Positions 7,804 to 14,952 of a stretch of DNA of 50,779 nt are shown piece by piece. Origin of the DNA: an uncultured Collinsella sp. (GTDB lineage Bacteria; Actinomycetota; Coriobacteriia; Coriobacteriales; Coriobacteriaceae). The DNA is taken from the NCBI GenBank assembly GCA_902492935.1, contig CABUNJ010000019.1:1-50779 (forward strand), written 5' to 3'. The first letter of the stretch is position 1. The number at the start of each line of letters is the position of its first letter. The translations under genes and the position numbers were made by a program. The notes below the pieces were generated by a model. It was given only the letters and a program-made list of their open reading frames with translations, made no database searches and was not told the origin of the DNA.

Positions 7804-8413
7804 GGGCGACCTCCTTGGTGGTCGAGAGGATTTCGTGGGCAAAGCCGAGCTCGACGGCGCGCTCGGCCGAAAGGTAGGTGTCTTTTGCAGTGAGGGACTG
7901 GATGCGCTTGGGCGTGAGGCCGCTGCGGTCCGAGAGGATTTGCGTGAGCGTCTTGCGGGTCTGCATGAGACGCCGGCTGGTTTCCTGCAGCGCAAGTGCC
8001 GAGCCGCCTGCCCCCTGGGGGATCAGCGGGTCGTGAATCATGAGCTCTGCATGGGGCGCCATACGGCGATCGTCGCCGCCCATAAAGATCACGGCGCCCA
8101 TGGACGCGGCGAATTCCAGGCAGACGGTGCGGATGGGGCACGATGCGAGGCGCATAGCGTCATAGATCGCAAGACCCGATCGCACGCTTCCGCCGGCGCT
8201 GGCGACAAATATGGTGATGGGGCGGCTGGGGTCGGTGGCATCGAGCAGGCGGATCTGCTGGCATAGGTCGTGGGCCATCGGGGTTTCGATGTTTCCCATG
8301 ACGGAGAGCTCGCGACGGGCGAGCATCTCATCGTAAATGCTGGTGAGCGTGATGCCTCGGGCGGATTCACGCATGGTGAGGGGGCTGATGATGGGGGAAT
8401 GATTGGTGTCCAT
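7796..8413 (-). CDS. ClpP-like serine protease
   Basis: 205 aa. The ClpP fold is recognisable from TIFVASAGGSVRSGLAIYDAM, then FAASMGAVIFMGGDDRR with the nucleophile at S104, AELMIHDP with the catalytic His at H127, and AKDTYLSAERAVELGFAHEIL with the Asp at D178. All three catalytic residues are therefore in place. It is not in the housekeeping clpP-clpX context; it is the middle gene of a three-gene unit with an unknown protein upstream and a VirD4-like ATPase downstream. Its stop overlaps the ATPase start by 8 bp. Such context-divergent ClpP proteins occur in phages and integrative elements; the partner unfoldase could be the host ClpX/ClpC or, speculatively, the adjacent ATPase. Confidence 0.85.
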   Translation of the reverse strand: MDTNHSPIISPLTMRESARGITLTSIYDEMLARRELSVMGNIETPMAHDLCQQIRLLDATDPSRPITIFVASAGGSVRSGLAIYDAMRLASCPIRTVCLEFAASMGAVIFMGGDDRRMAPHAELMIHDPLIPQGAGGSALALQETSRRLMQTRKTLTQILSDRSGLTPKRIQSLTAKDTYLSAERAVELGFAHEILSTTKEVAHV

Positions 8414-8476
8414 GAGGACTCCTTTCTGTTGGTTGTGTTGTGGAATAGGATTGTTGCCCGCGGAGGGGCTGGCGGG

Positions 8477-9367
8477 CTACAGGGTTCGTCCGAGCCTGAG
8501 ATCGAGCTCGGTTGTGGGGCAGGCTGCCTGTTCGTGCGGCTCGCAAGCGCCAAGGGCTCCAAAGCGATGGAGCGTTGCGGCGGGCGTGGTGTAGGCGAGC
8601 CGCAGCTGATGCTCGACAGGGGCACATCCGTCATTTTTGTAATGAGCCGCGTAGTACTGCGCGATGCTGGCGTTCATCTCGCTGCCATTGCGATGGCGCT
8701 CAAACTGGCGTCTGCAGGTCTCGATGATCTTTGCTACCGACTTGGGTGCCGTCGCGGGAACAAGGGCGAGATAGCCCTCAAATAGCTCGTTGATGCTCAG
8801 GAGGCACAGCAGATCGATCAGCGTCCTTATGACTGCTCCCTCGGCGGAAAAGTGCGCGGTCATGCGGTTATATCGGTTGCGGTCGACGATGGCCGCATGG
8901 GGTCTTGGAGTTTTCTGCCCCGTGGTCCCGGGCTTTTGCCGCGCCTGTGTATTGAGCTCGACGTTGCAGCGCTTGAGGCCGTCCAACGGAAGGAACAGTG
9001 CGGTGCGCAGGGTGTTCCGCTTGCTCTCGAGTTCATGACGCTCGTCGGGCTCCCATTCGAGCTTGAGTTTCGTGTCGAGCGCCGTAAGCATATGGGCTAG
9101 GCAGCCTACGGTAAGAATGTACGAATCGTTGTCGCGTTTTGGGGCATAGGGGTCTGTCAGCTTGCGAATGTCGGGGTCGCCCATGATTTTTGTGCAGCGC
9201 TTCAGCAGTTGAGGGTGGTCGGCCAAGATCGTCGCGAGCGGTAGCGACGCGTAGTTCTTGATGGTCGCGGCGGCAAAGGCGGCGTCATATTCGTTTGCAT
9301 ATGCTCGCTCAATGCGGGCATCCAGAATGCTTTTCTTATCGCCGTCTTCAGCGTGGTGGTTTGTCAT
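8477..9367 (-). CDS. Uncharacterised protein, first gene of the ClpP/VirD4-like module
   Basis: 296 aa from the ATG at 9367 (GGAG 8-11 nt upstream). I do not recognise the family. The sequence looks mostly helical, with a charged N-terminus (AEDGDKKSILDARIERAY), a hydrophobic central stretch (IRTLIDLLCLLSINELFEGYLALV) and a His/Cys-containing C-terminus (ACEPHEQAACPTTELDL). No signal peptide or clear catalytic motif is visible. The frame stays open upstream to an ATG at 9523, but that extension is low-complexity, His-rich and lacks a ribosome site. It is followed after 63 bp by the ClpP-like gene, so it probably belongs to the same transcript. A substrate, adaptor or mobile-element protein are all possible. 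Confidence 0.6.
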   Translation of the reverse strand: MTNHHAEDGDKKSILDARIERAYANEYDAAFAAATIKNYASLPLATILADHPQLLKRCTKIMGDPDIRKLTDPYAPKRDNDSYILTVGCLAHMLTALDTKLKLEWEPDERHELESKRNTLRTALFLPLDGLKRCNVELNTQARQKPGTTGQKTPRPHAAIVDRNRYNRMTAHFSAEGAVIRTLIDLLCLLSINELFEGYLALVPATAPKSVAKIIETCRRQFERHRNGSEMNASIAQYYAAHYKNDGCAPVEHQLRLAYTTPAATLHRFGALGACEPHEQAACPTTELDLRLGRTL

Positions 9368-9856
9368 AGCTTCTCCAATCGGTTGATGTTCGTGCTGTTT
9401 GTTGATGTGTTGGTTGTCGTGAGTGATGTGCTTGCCGTGGGTGATGTGCTGACGTTGGGGTGCTATGCGGTTTTCAATGAGCCCGTGAGGCAGTTGCTGC
9501 AGGGGCGGGATGGAACGGCCCATGCAAGGCGGAAGGCATCGTGCTCAAAATCGAGACAGCAATGCCCTGGGTGCCTCACATGTGGCAGTTACCTCATTAA
9601 GTTGTCATTGCGTTTGGGGTTGTACTTTGCCGATCTTCCTTCTCTTACACGCTAAAACTCAAACTTCATATGCTCGATCTACTTAAAACCGCAACGGCGG
9701 TCTTTTATCAACTTATATGTCGGAACGCGTCTTTGCAAGTACTTTTTTGCGTTTGTTTCAAATGGGGTGGTTTTGCAACTGTCATACGCGCGCTGTGCGA
9801 ACGTGCCCCGGCTCGGATAAGATAGTGCGCGATAAAAACGATGCAAGGAGGCACAT
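9368..9856. other. 489-bp divergent intergenic region
   Basis: No convincing gene is seen. At 9385-9460 a short motif (ACATCAC/ACATCAA on the minus strand) recurs about every 17-19 bp in the leader of the module. ACCGC-aac-GGCGGT followed by CTTTT near 9689-9705 is a possible terminator. TAAGAT about 30 bp before the HAD gene could be its -10 box. Confidence 0.4.
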
Positions 9857-10699
9857 ATGGCAATCAAAGCCATCGCAATGGATATCGACGGTACGCTCAC
9901 CAACGACCAAAAGGTCATCAGCCCGCGTACGCGCGAGAAGCTGCTCGCGGTGCAGGAGTCGGGCATTAAGCTCATCTTGGCGTCGGGCCGTCCCGCATGG
10001 GGGTTGCACGCCTTGGCGCAGGAGCTCGACCTTCAAAACCATGACGGTTTGCTAGTCGCTTTCAATGGCGCGCATGTGGTCGACGCTCAGACCGATGAGG
10101 TCCTTTTTGACCAGGCCATGCCGGCTGACGAACTGCACCGTCTGATTGATCATCTGCGTAATTTTGACGTGATCCCTATGATTTCGCTCGGTCGCGACCT
10201 GCATGTCGAGGATTCGTACCGCTGCATGATTACGCTGCCGGATGGCTCGCAGAAAAACATCGTCAAATACGAGCGCGACGCGTGCGATCTTAAGATCCGC
10301 GAGGTGGAGAGCCTGCATGAGGTCGCTGATGCTTATCCCGTGGACAAGCTGCTGACGGCGGGCGATCCGGCCTACCTGCAGGCGCATTACGAGGAGATGT
10401 ATGCGCCCTTTACCCAGACGCTTTCGGGCATGTTTACGGCCGACTGGTACTTTGAGTACACGGCGCCCGGTATCGACAAGGCCCGTGCGCTCGAGGGTGC
10501 CCTGCCCAAGCTCGGCATCGATGCCAGCGAGGTCGTATCGTTTGGCGACGGCCAGAACGACAAGTCCATGATTGAGTGGGCCGGCACCGGTGTTGCCATG
10601 GACAACGCCGTCGATGAGGTTAAGGCTGTGGCCCAGATGGTGACCGCCAATAACAACGAAGATGGTATTGCGGTGGCGCTGGATAAGCTGCTGGGTTAG
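9857..10699 (+). CDS. HAD-superfamily phosphatase, Cof/YidA type
   Basis: 280 aa. Motif I is MDIDGTLTN (nucleophile D9, acid/base D11), motif II is LASGR near residue 43, and motif IV is SFGDGQNDKSMIEWAG near residue 228. The large cap between motifs II and III fits the C2B (Cof) class. These cytoplasmic enzymes dephosphorylate sugar phosphates and other small phosphate esters; the substrate cannot be read from sequence. GGAGG precedes the ATG at good spacing. A second HAD gene of another subclass follows after 64 bp, so the two may be co-transcribed. Confidence 0.9.
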   Translation: MAIKAIAMDIDGTLTNDQKVISPRTREKLLAVQESGIKLILASGRPAWGLHALAQELDLQNHDGLLVAFNGAHVVDAQTDEVLFDQAMPADELHRLIDHLRNFDVIPMISLGRDLHVEDSYRCMITLPDGSQKNIVKYERDACDLKIREVESLHEVADAYPVDKLLTAGDPAYLQAHYEEMYAPFTQTLSGMFTADWYFEYTAPGIDKARALEGALPKLGIDASEVVSFGDGQNDKSMIEWAGTGVAMDNAVDEVKAVAQMVTANNNEDGIAVALDKLLG

Positions 10700-10763
10700 A
10701 ATCGCCGATTAATGCATGGCTCGGGCGCCTGCTCGCGGGCGTCCTTTTGTTAGGGAGGGTGCC

Positions 10764-11423
10764 GTGTCCGCATTCCCGTTCGACGCCGTTATCTTTGACA
10801 TGGACGGCGTTTTGGTCGACACCGAGTTTTACTATCAAAAGGAACTCGAGAAGTTTATCGATTACCTGCAGATTTCTGTGACGCGCGACGAGCTTAATGC
10901 GATTGTTGGTTCATCGCACCGTGATTTTCAGCAGGTGCTCGTCGATTGGCATGAGCGTGCGGGCTTGGGCAAGCTCAGCGTCGAGGCTGCCGAGGCACGC
11001 TATGAGGTGTGGGCGAGTGCGTATCCCTGCGACTATAGAAAGCTGCTCAACCCCGGCGTTGCCGAGACGCTGGCGGGGCTGAACGAACGTGGGGTTCGCG
11101 TTGCGCTGGCATCGTCGTCGCCTCTCAACAATATCGAGGAGGTGCTGGGTGCCTGCGGCATTCGCGATTACTTTGAGTTTTTGGTCTCAGGCGAGCAGTT
11201 CAAGCGCAGCAAACCCGATCCTGATATCTATCTGCACGCCATAGACCGTTTGGGATTGCCTGCGGATCGCTGTTGCTGTGTGGAGGACTCTCTGTATGGC
11301 ATTACCGCAGGTAAGCGTGCTGGTCTGACGGTAATCGCCAAGCGCGAGGAGCGCTTTGGCTTTAGCCAGGATGCAGCGGACAAGATTATCGACCAGCTTC
11401 CCGATTTGCTGAAGCTTGCGTAG
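10764..11423 (+). CDS. HAD-superfamily phosphatase, beta-phosphoglucomutase-like
   Basis: 219 aa from a GTG start preceded by AGGGAGGG. Motif I is FDMDGVLVDTE, with both aspartates and the TE extension typical of the PGM-like subclass with a small helical cap. ALASSSPLNNI is motif II, KRSKPDPDIYLHA supplies the conserved Lys, and VEDSLYGITAGKRAG is motif III/IV. Likely substrates are sugar phosphates. An ATG at 10716 is in frame but lies before the ribosome site. It stands between a Cof-type phosphatase and a PfkB kinase, so a sugar-phosphate salvage context is plausible. Confidence 0.9.
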   Translation: MSAFPFDAVIFDMDGVLVDTEFYYQKELEKFIDYLQISVTRDELNAIVGSSHRDFQQVLVDWHERAGLGKLSVEAAEARYEVWASAYPCDYRKLLNPGVAETLAGLNERGVRVALASSSPLNNIEEVLGACGIRDYFEFLVSGEQFKRSKPDPDIYLHAIDRLGLPADRCCCVEDSLYGITAGKRAGLTVIAKREERFGFSQDAADKIIDQLPDLLKLA

Positions 11424-11483
11424 ATTCTGGGCGGTACTGCTGCCACAACACCGGTTCCGTTGGCATAAGAGAGGCACGGCGCT

Positions 11484-12347
11484 ATGACATTCAACGTTAA
11501 CGCTCTTGGGTTTGGCGACAACGTCGTCGACCGCTACGAGCATATCCACACAATGTATCCGGGTGGCAATGCGGTGAACTTTACCGTATATGCCAAGAAG
11601 TGCGGTGCCGCGCGCTCCGCGTATATGGGCATCTTTGGTAATGACGCTGCTGCTGAGCATGTGATTGCGAGTCTTGAGGATGAGGGCGTTGAACTAGCCA
11701 AATGCAAGCAGCTCATCGGCGAGAATGGCGCGGCACGCGTTACTGTGATCGATGGTGATCGTGTATTTCTGGGGTCTAACGAGGGTGGCATCCGTGGCGA
11801 TGCGCGCTATGTGCTCGATCGTTTTGATCTGGCATATATGAAACAGTTTGATGTGGTCCATTCGGGTAACTACTGCTTTACCGAGCGTGAGCTGCCTAAG
11901 CTGAAGGCAGCGGGTATTACCGTTTCGTTTGACTTCTCGGATGATTCGACCGACGAGTACTACGAACAGATTGCTCCCTACGTTGACTTCGCGTTTTTTA
12001 GCGCAGCAGACGCTGCGAGCGAGGACGAGATTCGCGAGCGTCTGGCATGGGTGAAGAGCCTGGGTCCGCGTTTTGTATCGGCCACGGCTGGCGCTGAGGG
12101 TTGCATTGCCTATGACGGCGAGCGTTACTATCGTCAGCGTGCCAAGCCTGTGGCAGACATGAAGGACACCATGGGCGCGGGCGACTCGTTCCTGACTTCG
12201 TTCCTGATGTGCTATCTCGATTCGGCCAAGCGTGGAGAGGATGGTGCCGAGGCCATCGAGCGCGCACTCGACTTTGCGGCGGGGTTTGCTTCGACCGTAT
12301 GCGGCATGGAAGGCTCCTGGGGCCATGGAGCGCCAATTTCCGAATAG
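11484..12347 (+). CDS. PfkB-family sugar kinase, fructoselysine-6-kinase (FrlD)-like
   Basis: 287 aa. The N-terminal GFGDNVVDRYEHIHTMYPGGNAVNFTVYAKKCG is close to the FrlD subgroup pattern (GDN-VD, YPGGNAVN). The C-terminal DTMGAGDSFLTSFL is the PfkB signature 2 with the catalytic Asp and anion hole. FrlD phosphorylates fructoselysine or related Amadori compounds at C6. The partner deglycase FrlB and a transporter are not seen, so the substrate remains open. A weak ribosome site (GAGAGGC) precedes the ATG. The gene ends 47 bp before a MITE-like element. Confidence 0.8.
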   Translation: MTFNVNALGFGDNVVDRYEHIHTMYPGGNAVNFTVYAKKCGAARSAYMGIFGNDAAAEHVIASLEDEGVELAKCKQLIGENGAARVTVIDGDRVFLGSNEGGIRGDARYVLDRFDLAYMKQFDVVHSGNYCFTERELPKLKAAGITVSFDFSDDSTDEYYEQIAPYVDFAFFSAADAASEDEIRERLAWVKSLGPRFVSATAGAEGCIAYDGERYYRQRAKPVADMKDTMGAGDSFLTSFLMCYLDSAKRGEDGAEAIERALDFAAGFASTVCGMEGSWGHGAPISE

Positions 12348-12393
12348 GTGAGCAGTCCCGCGGAGTTGAAGCCACCTCCCCGGGACCTCGTGT

Positions 12394-12615
12394 GCAAAAA
12401 ACGCCAAATATGAGTACTGTCACTAATTTAGTAACAGCTAAATCGGCCCTTTGAGGCTCTGCTTGAGGTTCTGCAGCCGATTAAAACCTGGTAAATATGG
12501 CTTTGTCCATGTTAAAGCGCCTTGATAATGAACGGTTGTTCACTATCAAGGTATTGTTTTGACACAATGTAATGTTACTAGCTTTGCAACAGTACTCATA
12601 TTTGGCATTTTTTGC
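12394..12615. mobile_element. MITE-like element with 43-bp terminal inverted repeats
   Basis: The terminal repeats at 12394-12436 and 12573-12615 match at 37 of 43 positions. Each begins GCAAAAAA(C/T)GCCAAATATG, continues AGTACTGT, and ends TAGTAACA. A second imperfect 14-bp inverted repeat, CCTTGATAATGAAC (12520-12533) with GTTCACTATCAAGG (12538-12551), sits near the middle. The element is A+T-rich compared with its surroundings, has no ORF, and fills the gap between two convergent genes. No clear target-site duplication is visible. It could instead be a structured RNA or a two-way terminator. Confidence 0.55.
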
Positions 12616-12624
12616 CCACCGGGG

Positions 12625-13404
12625 TCAGCGGAAGGCGAAAATGGAGCGTGAATTATCTAAAACGATCGATTCGATACTCTCCGCGGCGTAATTTTTAAGT
12701 TCGGCAATGTGTCGGGAGGTACTTTTTAGCGATGCGACGAGCTGCTGCGCGCTTGTGTTTGATTGCTGGTCGAATGGTGCATCGGTCTCGAGCAGTAAAC
12801 GGTCGAGTGGAATCTGTCGTACGTATTCGCGACCGCGCTTGGTGGCGAGCATACGCTCGCTGACGGAAAAATAGCAGCCCGCATTACGCGCGCGGACGAG
12901 TTCGTCCGAAGTACCGCTAAACCAGTGGAAGATGATAACGGGGGAGTCGGGGTTTGGGATGAGTAATCCGTGCGATTCGAGGGCGTCCAGTACGGTTCCT
13001 GCCGAACGAACGGCGTGAATTGATATCAAGCGCCCGGCAAGAGAACGCTGCACGAGTGTGTCGCAGAGCCGGTCAAATGCCCGTATTTGTAGCGGTTCGC
13101 TTCCGGCAAAGCGCGCGGAAAAGTCGAGTCCCACCTCGCCGATGTGGCGCTCTTGGGCAGCAACTTCGCAAAGCAGATTGACTTCGGCAGGACCGCATCG
13201 ACCATCGGCGATCCACCAGGGATGGAGGCCGGCGCCCGCGATAATGTTTGGGTAGCGGCCGGCCCGCTTTTTTGCTGCCGCGAAGTCGCGTGGGTCGACC
13301 CCGCAGTCAAAGAGCCCCAGACCCAACGCCGCCTCACTGGCTGCAGCATCGGGGTTGAGCATCAAATCAAGGTGACAATGCGTGTCAAAGAATCGCGGTT
13401 CCAT
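12625..13404 (-). CDS. tatD: TatD-family metal-dependent hydrolase
   Basis: 259 aa. The metal ligands are visible as FFDTHCHLDL at the N-terminus, GAGLHPWW, HIGEVGLDFS with the bridging Glu, ISIHAVRSAG, IIFHWFSGT and LLLETDAPF. This is the TatD amidohydrolase fold with the expected order and length. TatD proteins are reported to act as 3'-5' exonucleases and to take part in DNA repair or RNA quality control. The gene is followed after 14 bp on the same strand by the 3' end of tcdA, suggesting a two-gene unit tcdA-tatD. Its 3' end abuts the MITE-like element. Confidence 0.9.
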   Translation of the reverse strand: MEPRFFDTHCHLDLMLNPDAAASEAALGLGLFDCGVDPRDFAAAKKRAGRYPNIIAGAGLHPWWIADGRCGPAEVNLLCEVAAQERHIGEVGLDFSARFAGSEPLQIRAFDRLCDTLVQRSLAGRLISIHAVRSAGTVLDALESHGLLIPNPDSPVIIFHWFSGTSDELVRARNAGCYFSVSERMLATKRGREYVRQIPLDRLLLETDAPFDQQSNTSAQQLVASLKSTSRHIAELKNYAAESIESIVLDNSRSIFAFR

Positions 13405-13418
13405 CGCAGGGCATCCTG

Positions 13419-14213
13419 CTAGTCCAGACGTTGGCCATCGGAGCGTACGCGCTCAGTGCCGCGCCCGCTGATCTGGCGGATAACATCGCCGGCAATCATC
13501 TGACCCATGATGGGCGGCATAAAGCTGGCGGTGCCCAACTCTGTACGCTCGTGGATGTTGGACGGGTCGCGGGGCTGGGTCTTAACCGATTCCTCGCAGC
13601 TAAACAATACATGTAGATTTTTGATTCCGCGCTTCTTACATTCTTTGCGCATGATGCGGCTCATGGGGTCGCGCACCGTATCGAAGATGTCGGCAAAGCG
13701 GAGGCACTCGGGATGGAGCTTGTTGGCCCCGCCCATGGAGCTAACCAAACGAATGTCGTGGTCCTGAGCATATTTGGCAATGGTGAGCTTGGCCGAGATG
13801 GTGTCGATGGCGTCGACGACGTAGTCGAGCTTGCCGTCCGTCTGCTCCAAAACGCTCGCGAAGAACTCGTCGATGTTGTCACTCAGCAGGTATTCGGTGC
13901 GTTTGATAACGGTGGCGGCGGGATTGATATCGCTGATCATGGCTTCCATCACGTCCACCTTGCGCTTGCCGACGGTGCTGTGAAAGGCGATGGCCTGGCG
14001 ATTGATATTGCTGGGCGCGATGATGTCCTTGTCCAGAATTACAAAATGACCGATGCCGCCGCGGGCGAGTGCCTCGCAGCAATTGGAGCCCACGCCACCG
14101 CAGCCGAGCACCAGCACTGTGGAGTTGGCGAGTTTGTCGAGCGCCTCGCGGCCCATGATGATCTCGAGCTTAGTATCGCGCGTCTCGACGGGAGCGGCAG
14201 CAGTTTCGGTCAT
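13419..14213 (-). CDS. tcdA: tRNA threonylcarbamoyladenosine dehydratase (ThiF/MoeB superfamily)
   Basis: 264 aa. TcdA (CsdL) uses ATP to cyclise t6A37 in tRNA to ct6A. The ATP-binding motif VLVLGCGGVGSN is near residue 33, followed by DKDIIAPSNINRQAIA and the adenylation-site region. DYVVDAIDTISAKL and SSMGGANKLHPE are characteristic of the CsdL/TcdA branch rather than MoeB or ThiF, as is the length. ATG codons occur at 14219 and 14213. GGAGG directly abuts the first but is 6 nt from the second, so I chose 14213. Confidence 0.88.
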   Translation of the reverse strand: MTETAAAPVETRDTKLEIIMGREALDKLANSTVLVLGCGGVGSNCCEALARGGIGHFVILDKDIIAPSNINRQAIAFHSTVGKRKVDVMEAMISDINPAATVIKRTEYLLSDNIDEFFASVLEQTDGKLDYVVDAIDTISAKLTIAKYAQDHDIRLVSSMGGANKLHPECLRFADIFDTVRDPMSRIMRKECKKRGIKNLHVLFSCEESVKTQPRDPSNIHERTELGTASFMPPIMGQMIAGDVIRQISGRGTERVRSDGQRLD

Positions 14214-14299
14214 AGACATCCTCCGATGGGGAAGCGAATCGTGTTTTAGCTATCGCCATTATAGGTATTATCGCGATTCCATTTGAGCCCTTGGGCTTG

Positions 14300-14328
14300 T
14301 TGAAATGGGATCGGGATTCGCATAAGAT
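14300..14328 (+). promoter_or_regulatory. Promoter for a short plus-strand RNA
   Basis: TTGAAA (14300-14305), a 17-bp spacer, then TAAGAT (14323-14328). It is one of the best sigma-A-type matches in the window, yet no gene starts nearby; a terminator follows about 70 bp later. Confidence 0.6.
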
Positions 14329-14334
14329 TGAAGC

Positions 14335-14428
14335 AGATGGCACCCGTTGCAGCGGGTTGGCCAACTCCAAAACACGTTTGTAGCGTGAGAAGTGGCCGTC
14401 TTCGCATTACGCGGGGGCGGCTATTTCA
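14335..14428 (+). ncRNA. Candidate antisense small RNA facing the 28-aa peptide gene
   Basis: A transcript of about 95 nt is predicted from the promoter at 14300-14328 to the terminator stem at 14395-14421. It contains no ORF with a ribosome site. Its 3' end meets the 3' end of the peptide gene encoded on the other strand, so the two transcripts would overlap tail to tail, as in the Bacillus type I pairs txpA/RatA and bsrG/SR4. The stem has three U-G pairs on this strand that become C-A mismatches on the other, so the terminator is designed for the plus strand. The antisense role is inference. Confidence 0.5.
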
Positions 14429-14430
14429 TT
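14395..14430 (+). terminator. Terminator of the candidate antisense RNA
   Basis: GCCGTCTTCGC (14395-14405), loop ATTAC, GCGGGGGCGGC (14411-14421), then TATTTCATT. All 11 positions pair on the plus-strand RNA, three of them as U-G. Confidence 0.55.
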
Positions 14431-14507
14431 CGACCTCCAATGTGGATGCCGAGCTCCACGGCCGCGATTACAAGCAATAACAACGTCAGGACATCGTCAA
14501 TACTCAT
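14421..14507 (-). CDS. 28-aa hydrophobic peptide, candidate SOS-induced type I toxin
   Basis: The peptide begins MSIDDVLTLLLLVIAA, continues VELGIHIGG and ends RMK, giving one membrane helix with an acidic N-terminus and a basic C-terminus. AAGGAG lies 9 nt before the ATG. Upstream, on the same strand, is TACAAT (14559-14564) as a -10 box, overlapped on its 5' side by a LexA-type box at 14573-14586. A predicted small RNA faces it from the other strand. Size, topology, SOS box and antisense RNA together resemble E. coli TisB/IstR-1, although no sequence homology is claimed. The peptide also recalls Firmicutes holin-like toxins. It could simply be a small membrane protein. Confidence 0.5.
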   Translation of the reverse strand: MSIDDVLTLLLLVIAAVELGIHIGGRMK

Positions 14508-14530
14508 AGTCCATCTCCTTCTCGGGTAGA

Positions 14531-14558
14531 GGGAGCTGGCCCATCTGCTTCAGCTCCC
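14531..14558. repeat. 8-bp inverted repeat next to the peptide promoter
   Basis: GGGAGCTG (14531-14538) and CAGCTCCC (14551-14558) are perfect complements 12 bp apart. They abut the predicted -10 box of the peptide gene, so they may be an operator or, if transcription starts further upstream, a leader hairpin. Confidence 0.4.
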
Positions 14559-14572
14559 ATTGTAGCTAAACA

Positions 14573-14586
14573 CGAACAAATGTTCT
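14573..14586. promoter_or_regulatory. LexA-type SOS box upstream of the 28-aa peptide gene
   Basis: CGAACAAATGTTCT matches CGAACRNRYGTTCG at 13 of 14 positions, as well as the best box upstream of the Y-family polymerase in this window. It overlaps the spacer of the minus-strand promoter (-10 TACAAT at 14559-14564) and lies about 25 bp from the sdpR promoter, so it could affect either side; the minus-strand side is favoured. Confidence 0.65.
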
Positions 14587-14601
14587 ATAGATGTTCCTGT
14601 A

Positions 14602-14639
14602 TTAGATAATTAGACAAACATCTAAATACCGAGTATAGT
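14602..14639 (+). promoter_or_regulatory. sdpR promoter with overlapping ArsR-type operator
   Basis: TAGACA (14611-14616), 17-bp spacer, TATAGT (14634-14639). The inverted repeat TTAGAT (14602-14607) and ATCTAA (14620-14625) brackets the -35 box, as expected for autorepression by an ArsR-family protein. Confidence 0.7.
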
Positions 14640-14673
14640 GTGCGTGTCATGAGAGATGATGAAAGGAGGTCTT

Positions 14674-14952
14674 ATGCCGGGAGAGGGTTTTAAGGCGCTT
14701 GCCGATCCAACGCGACGGCGCATTTTGGAGTTGCTGCGCGAGGGCAATTGCACGGCGGGGGAGCTTGCCGAGCATTTTGACATCAGCAAGCCGTCATTGA
14801 GCCATCACTTGGCGACGCTCAAAAACGCCGGGTTGGTGACCGACGAACGTCATGGCCAAAACATCGTATACAGCTTAAACACCACCGTCATGCAGGACTT
14901 GATCGGTTGGTTTATGGGCTTTACAAACACTGAAGGTGATAAGGATGAATAA
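14674..14952 (+). CDS. sdpR: ArsR-family autorepressor, SdpR-like
   Basis: 92 aa winged-helix protein. FKALADPTRRRILELLREGNCTAGELAEHFDISKPSLSHHLATLKNAGLV is the ArsR fold with a recognition helix close to Bacillus subtilis SdpR, and YSLNTTVMQDLIGWFM closely follows the SdpR C-terminus. No metal-binding ELCVC motif is present, so it is not a metal sensor. AGGAGG precedes the ATG at 14674; an upstream ATG at 14656 is rejected. It overlaps sdpI by 8 bp. In B. subtilis SdpR represses sdpRI and is sequestered by toxin-bound SdpI; the same logic is likely here, with the operator over the -35 box. Confidence 0.88.
   Translation: MPGEGFKALADPTRRRILELLREGNCTAGELAEHFDISKPSLSHHLATLKNAGLVTDERHGQNIVYSLNTTVMQDLIGWFMGFTNTEGDKDE

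Noticed and set aside
6499..9367. Complete integrative conjugative element
   Set aside because: No relaxase, integrase, other type IV secretion genes or attachment-site repeats were found around the three-gene module.
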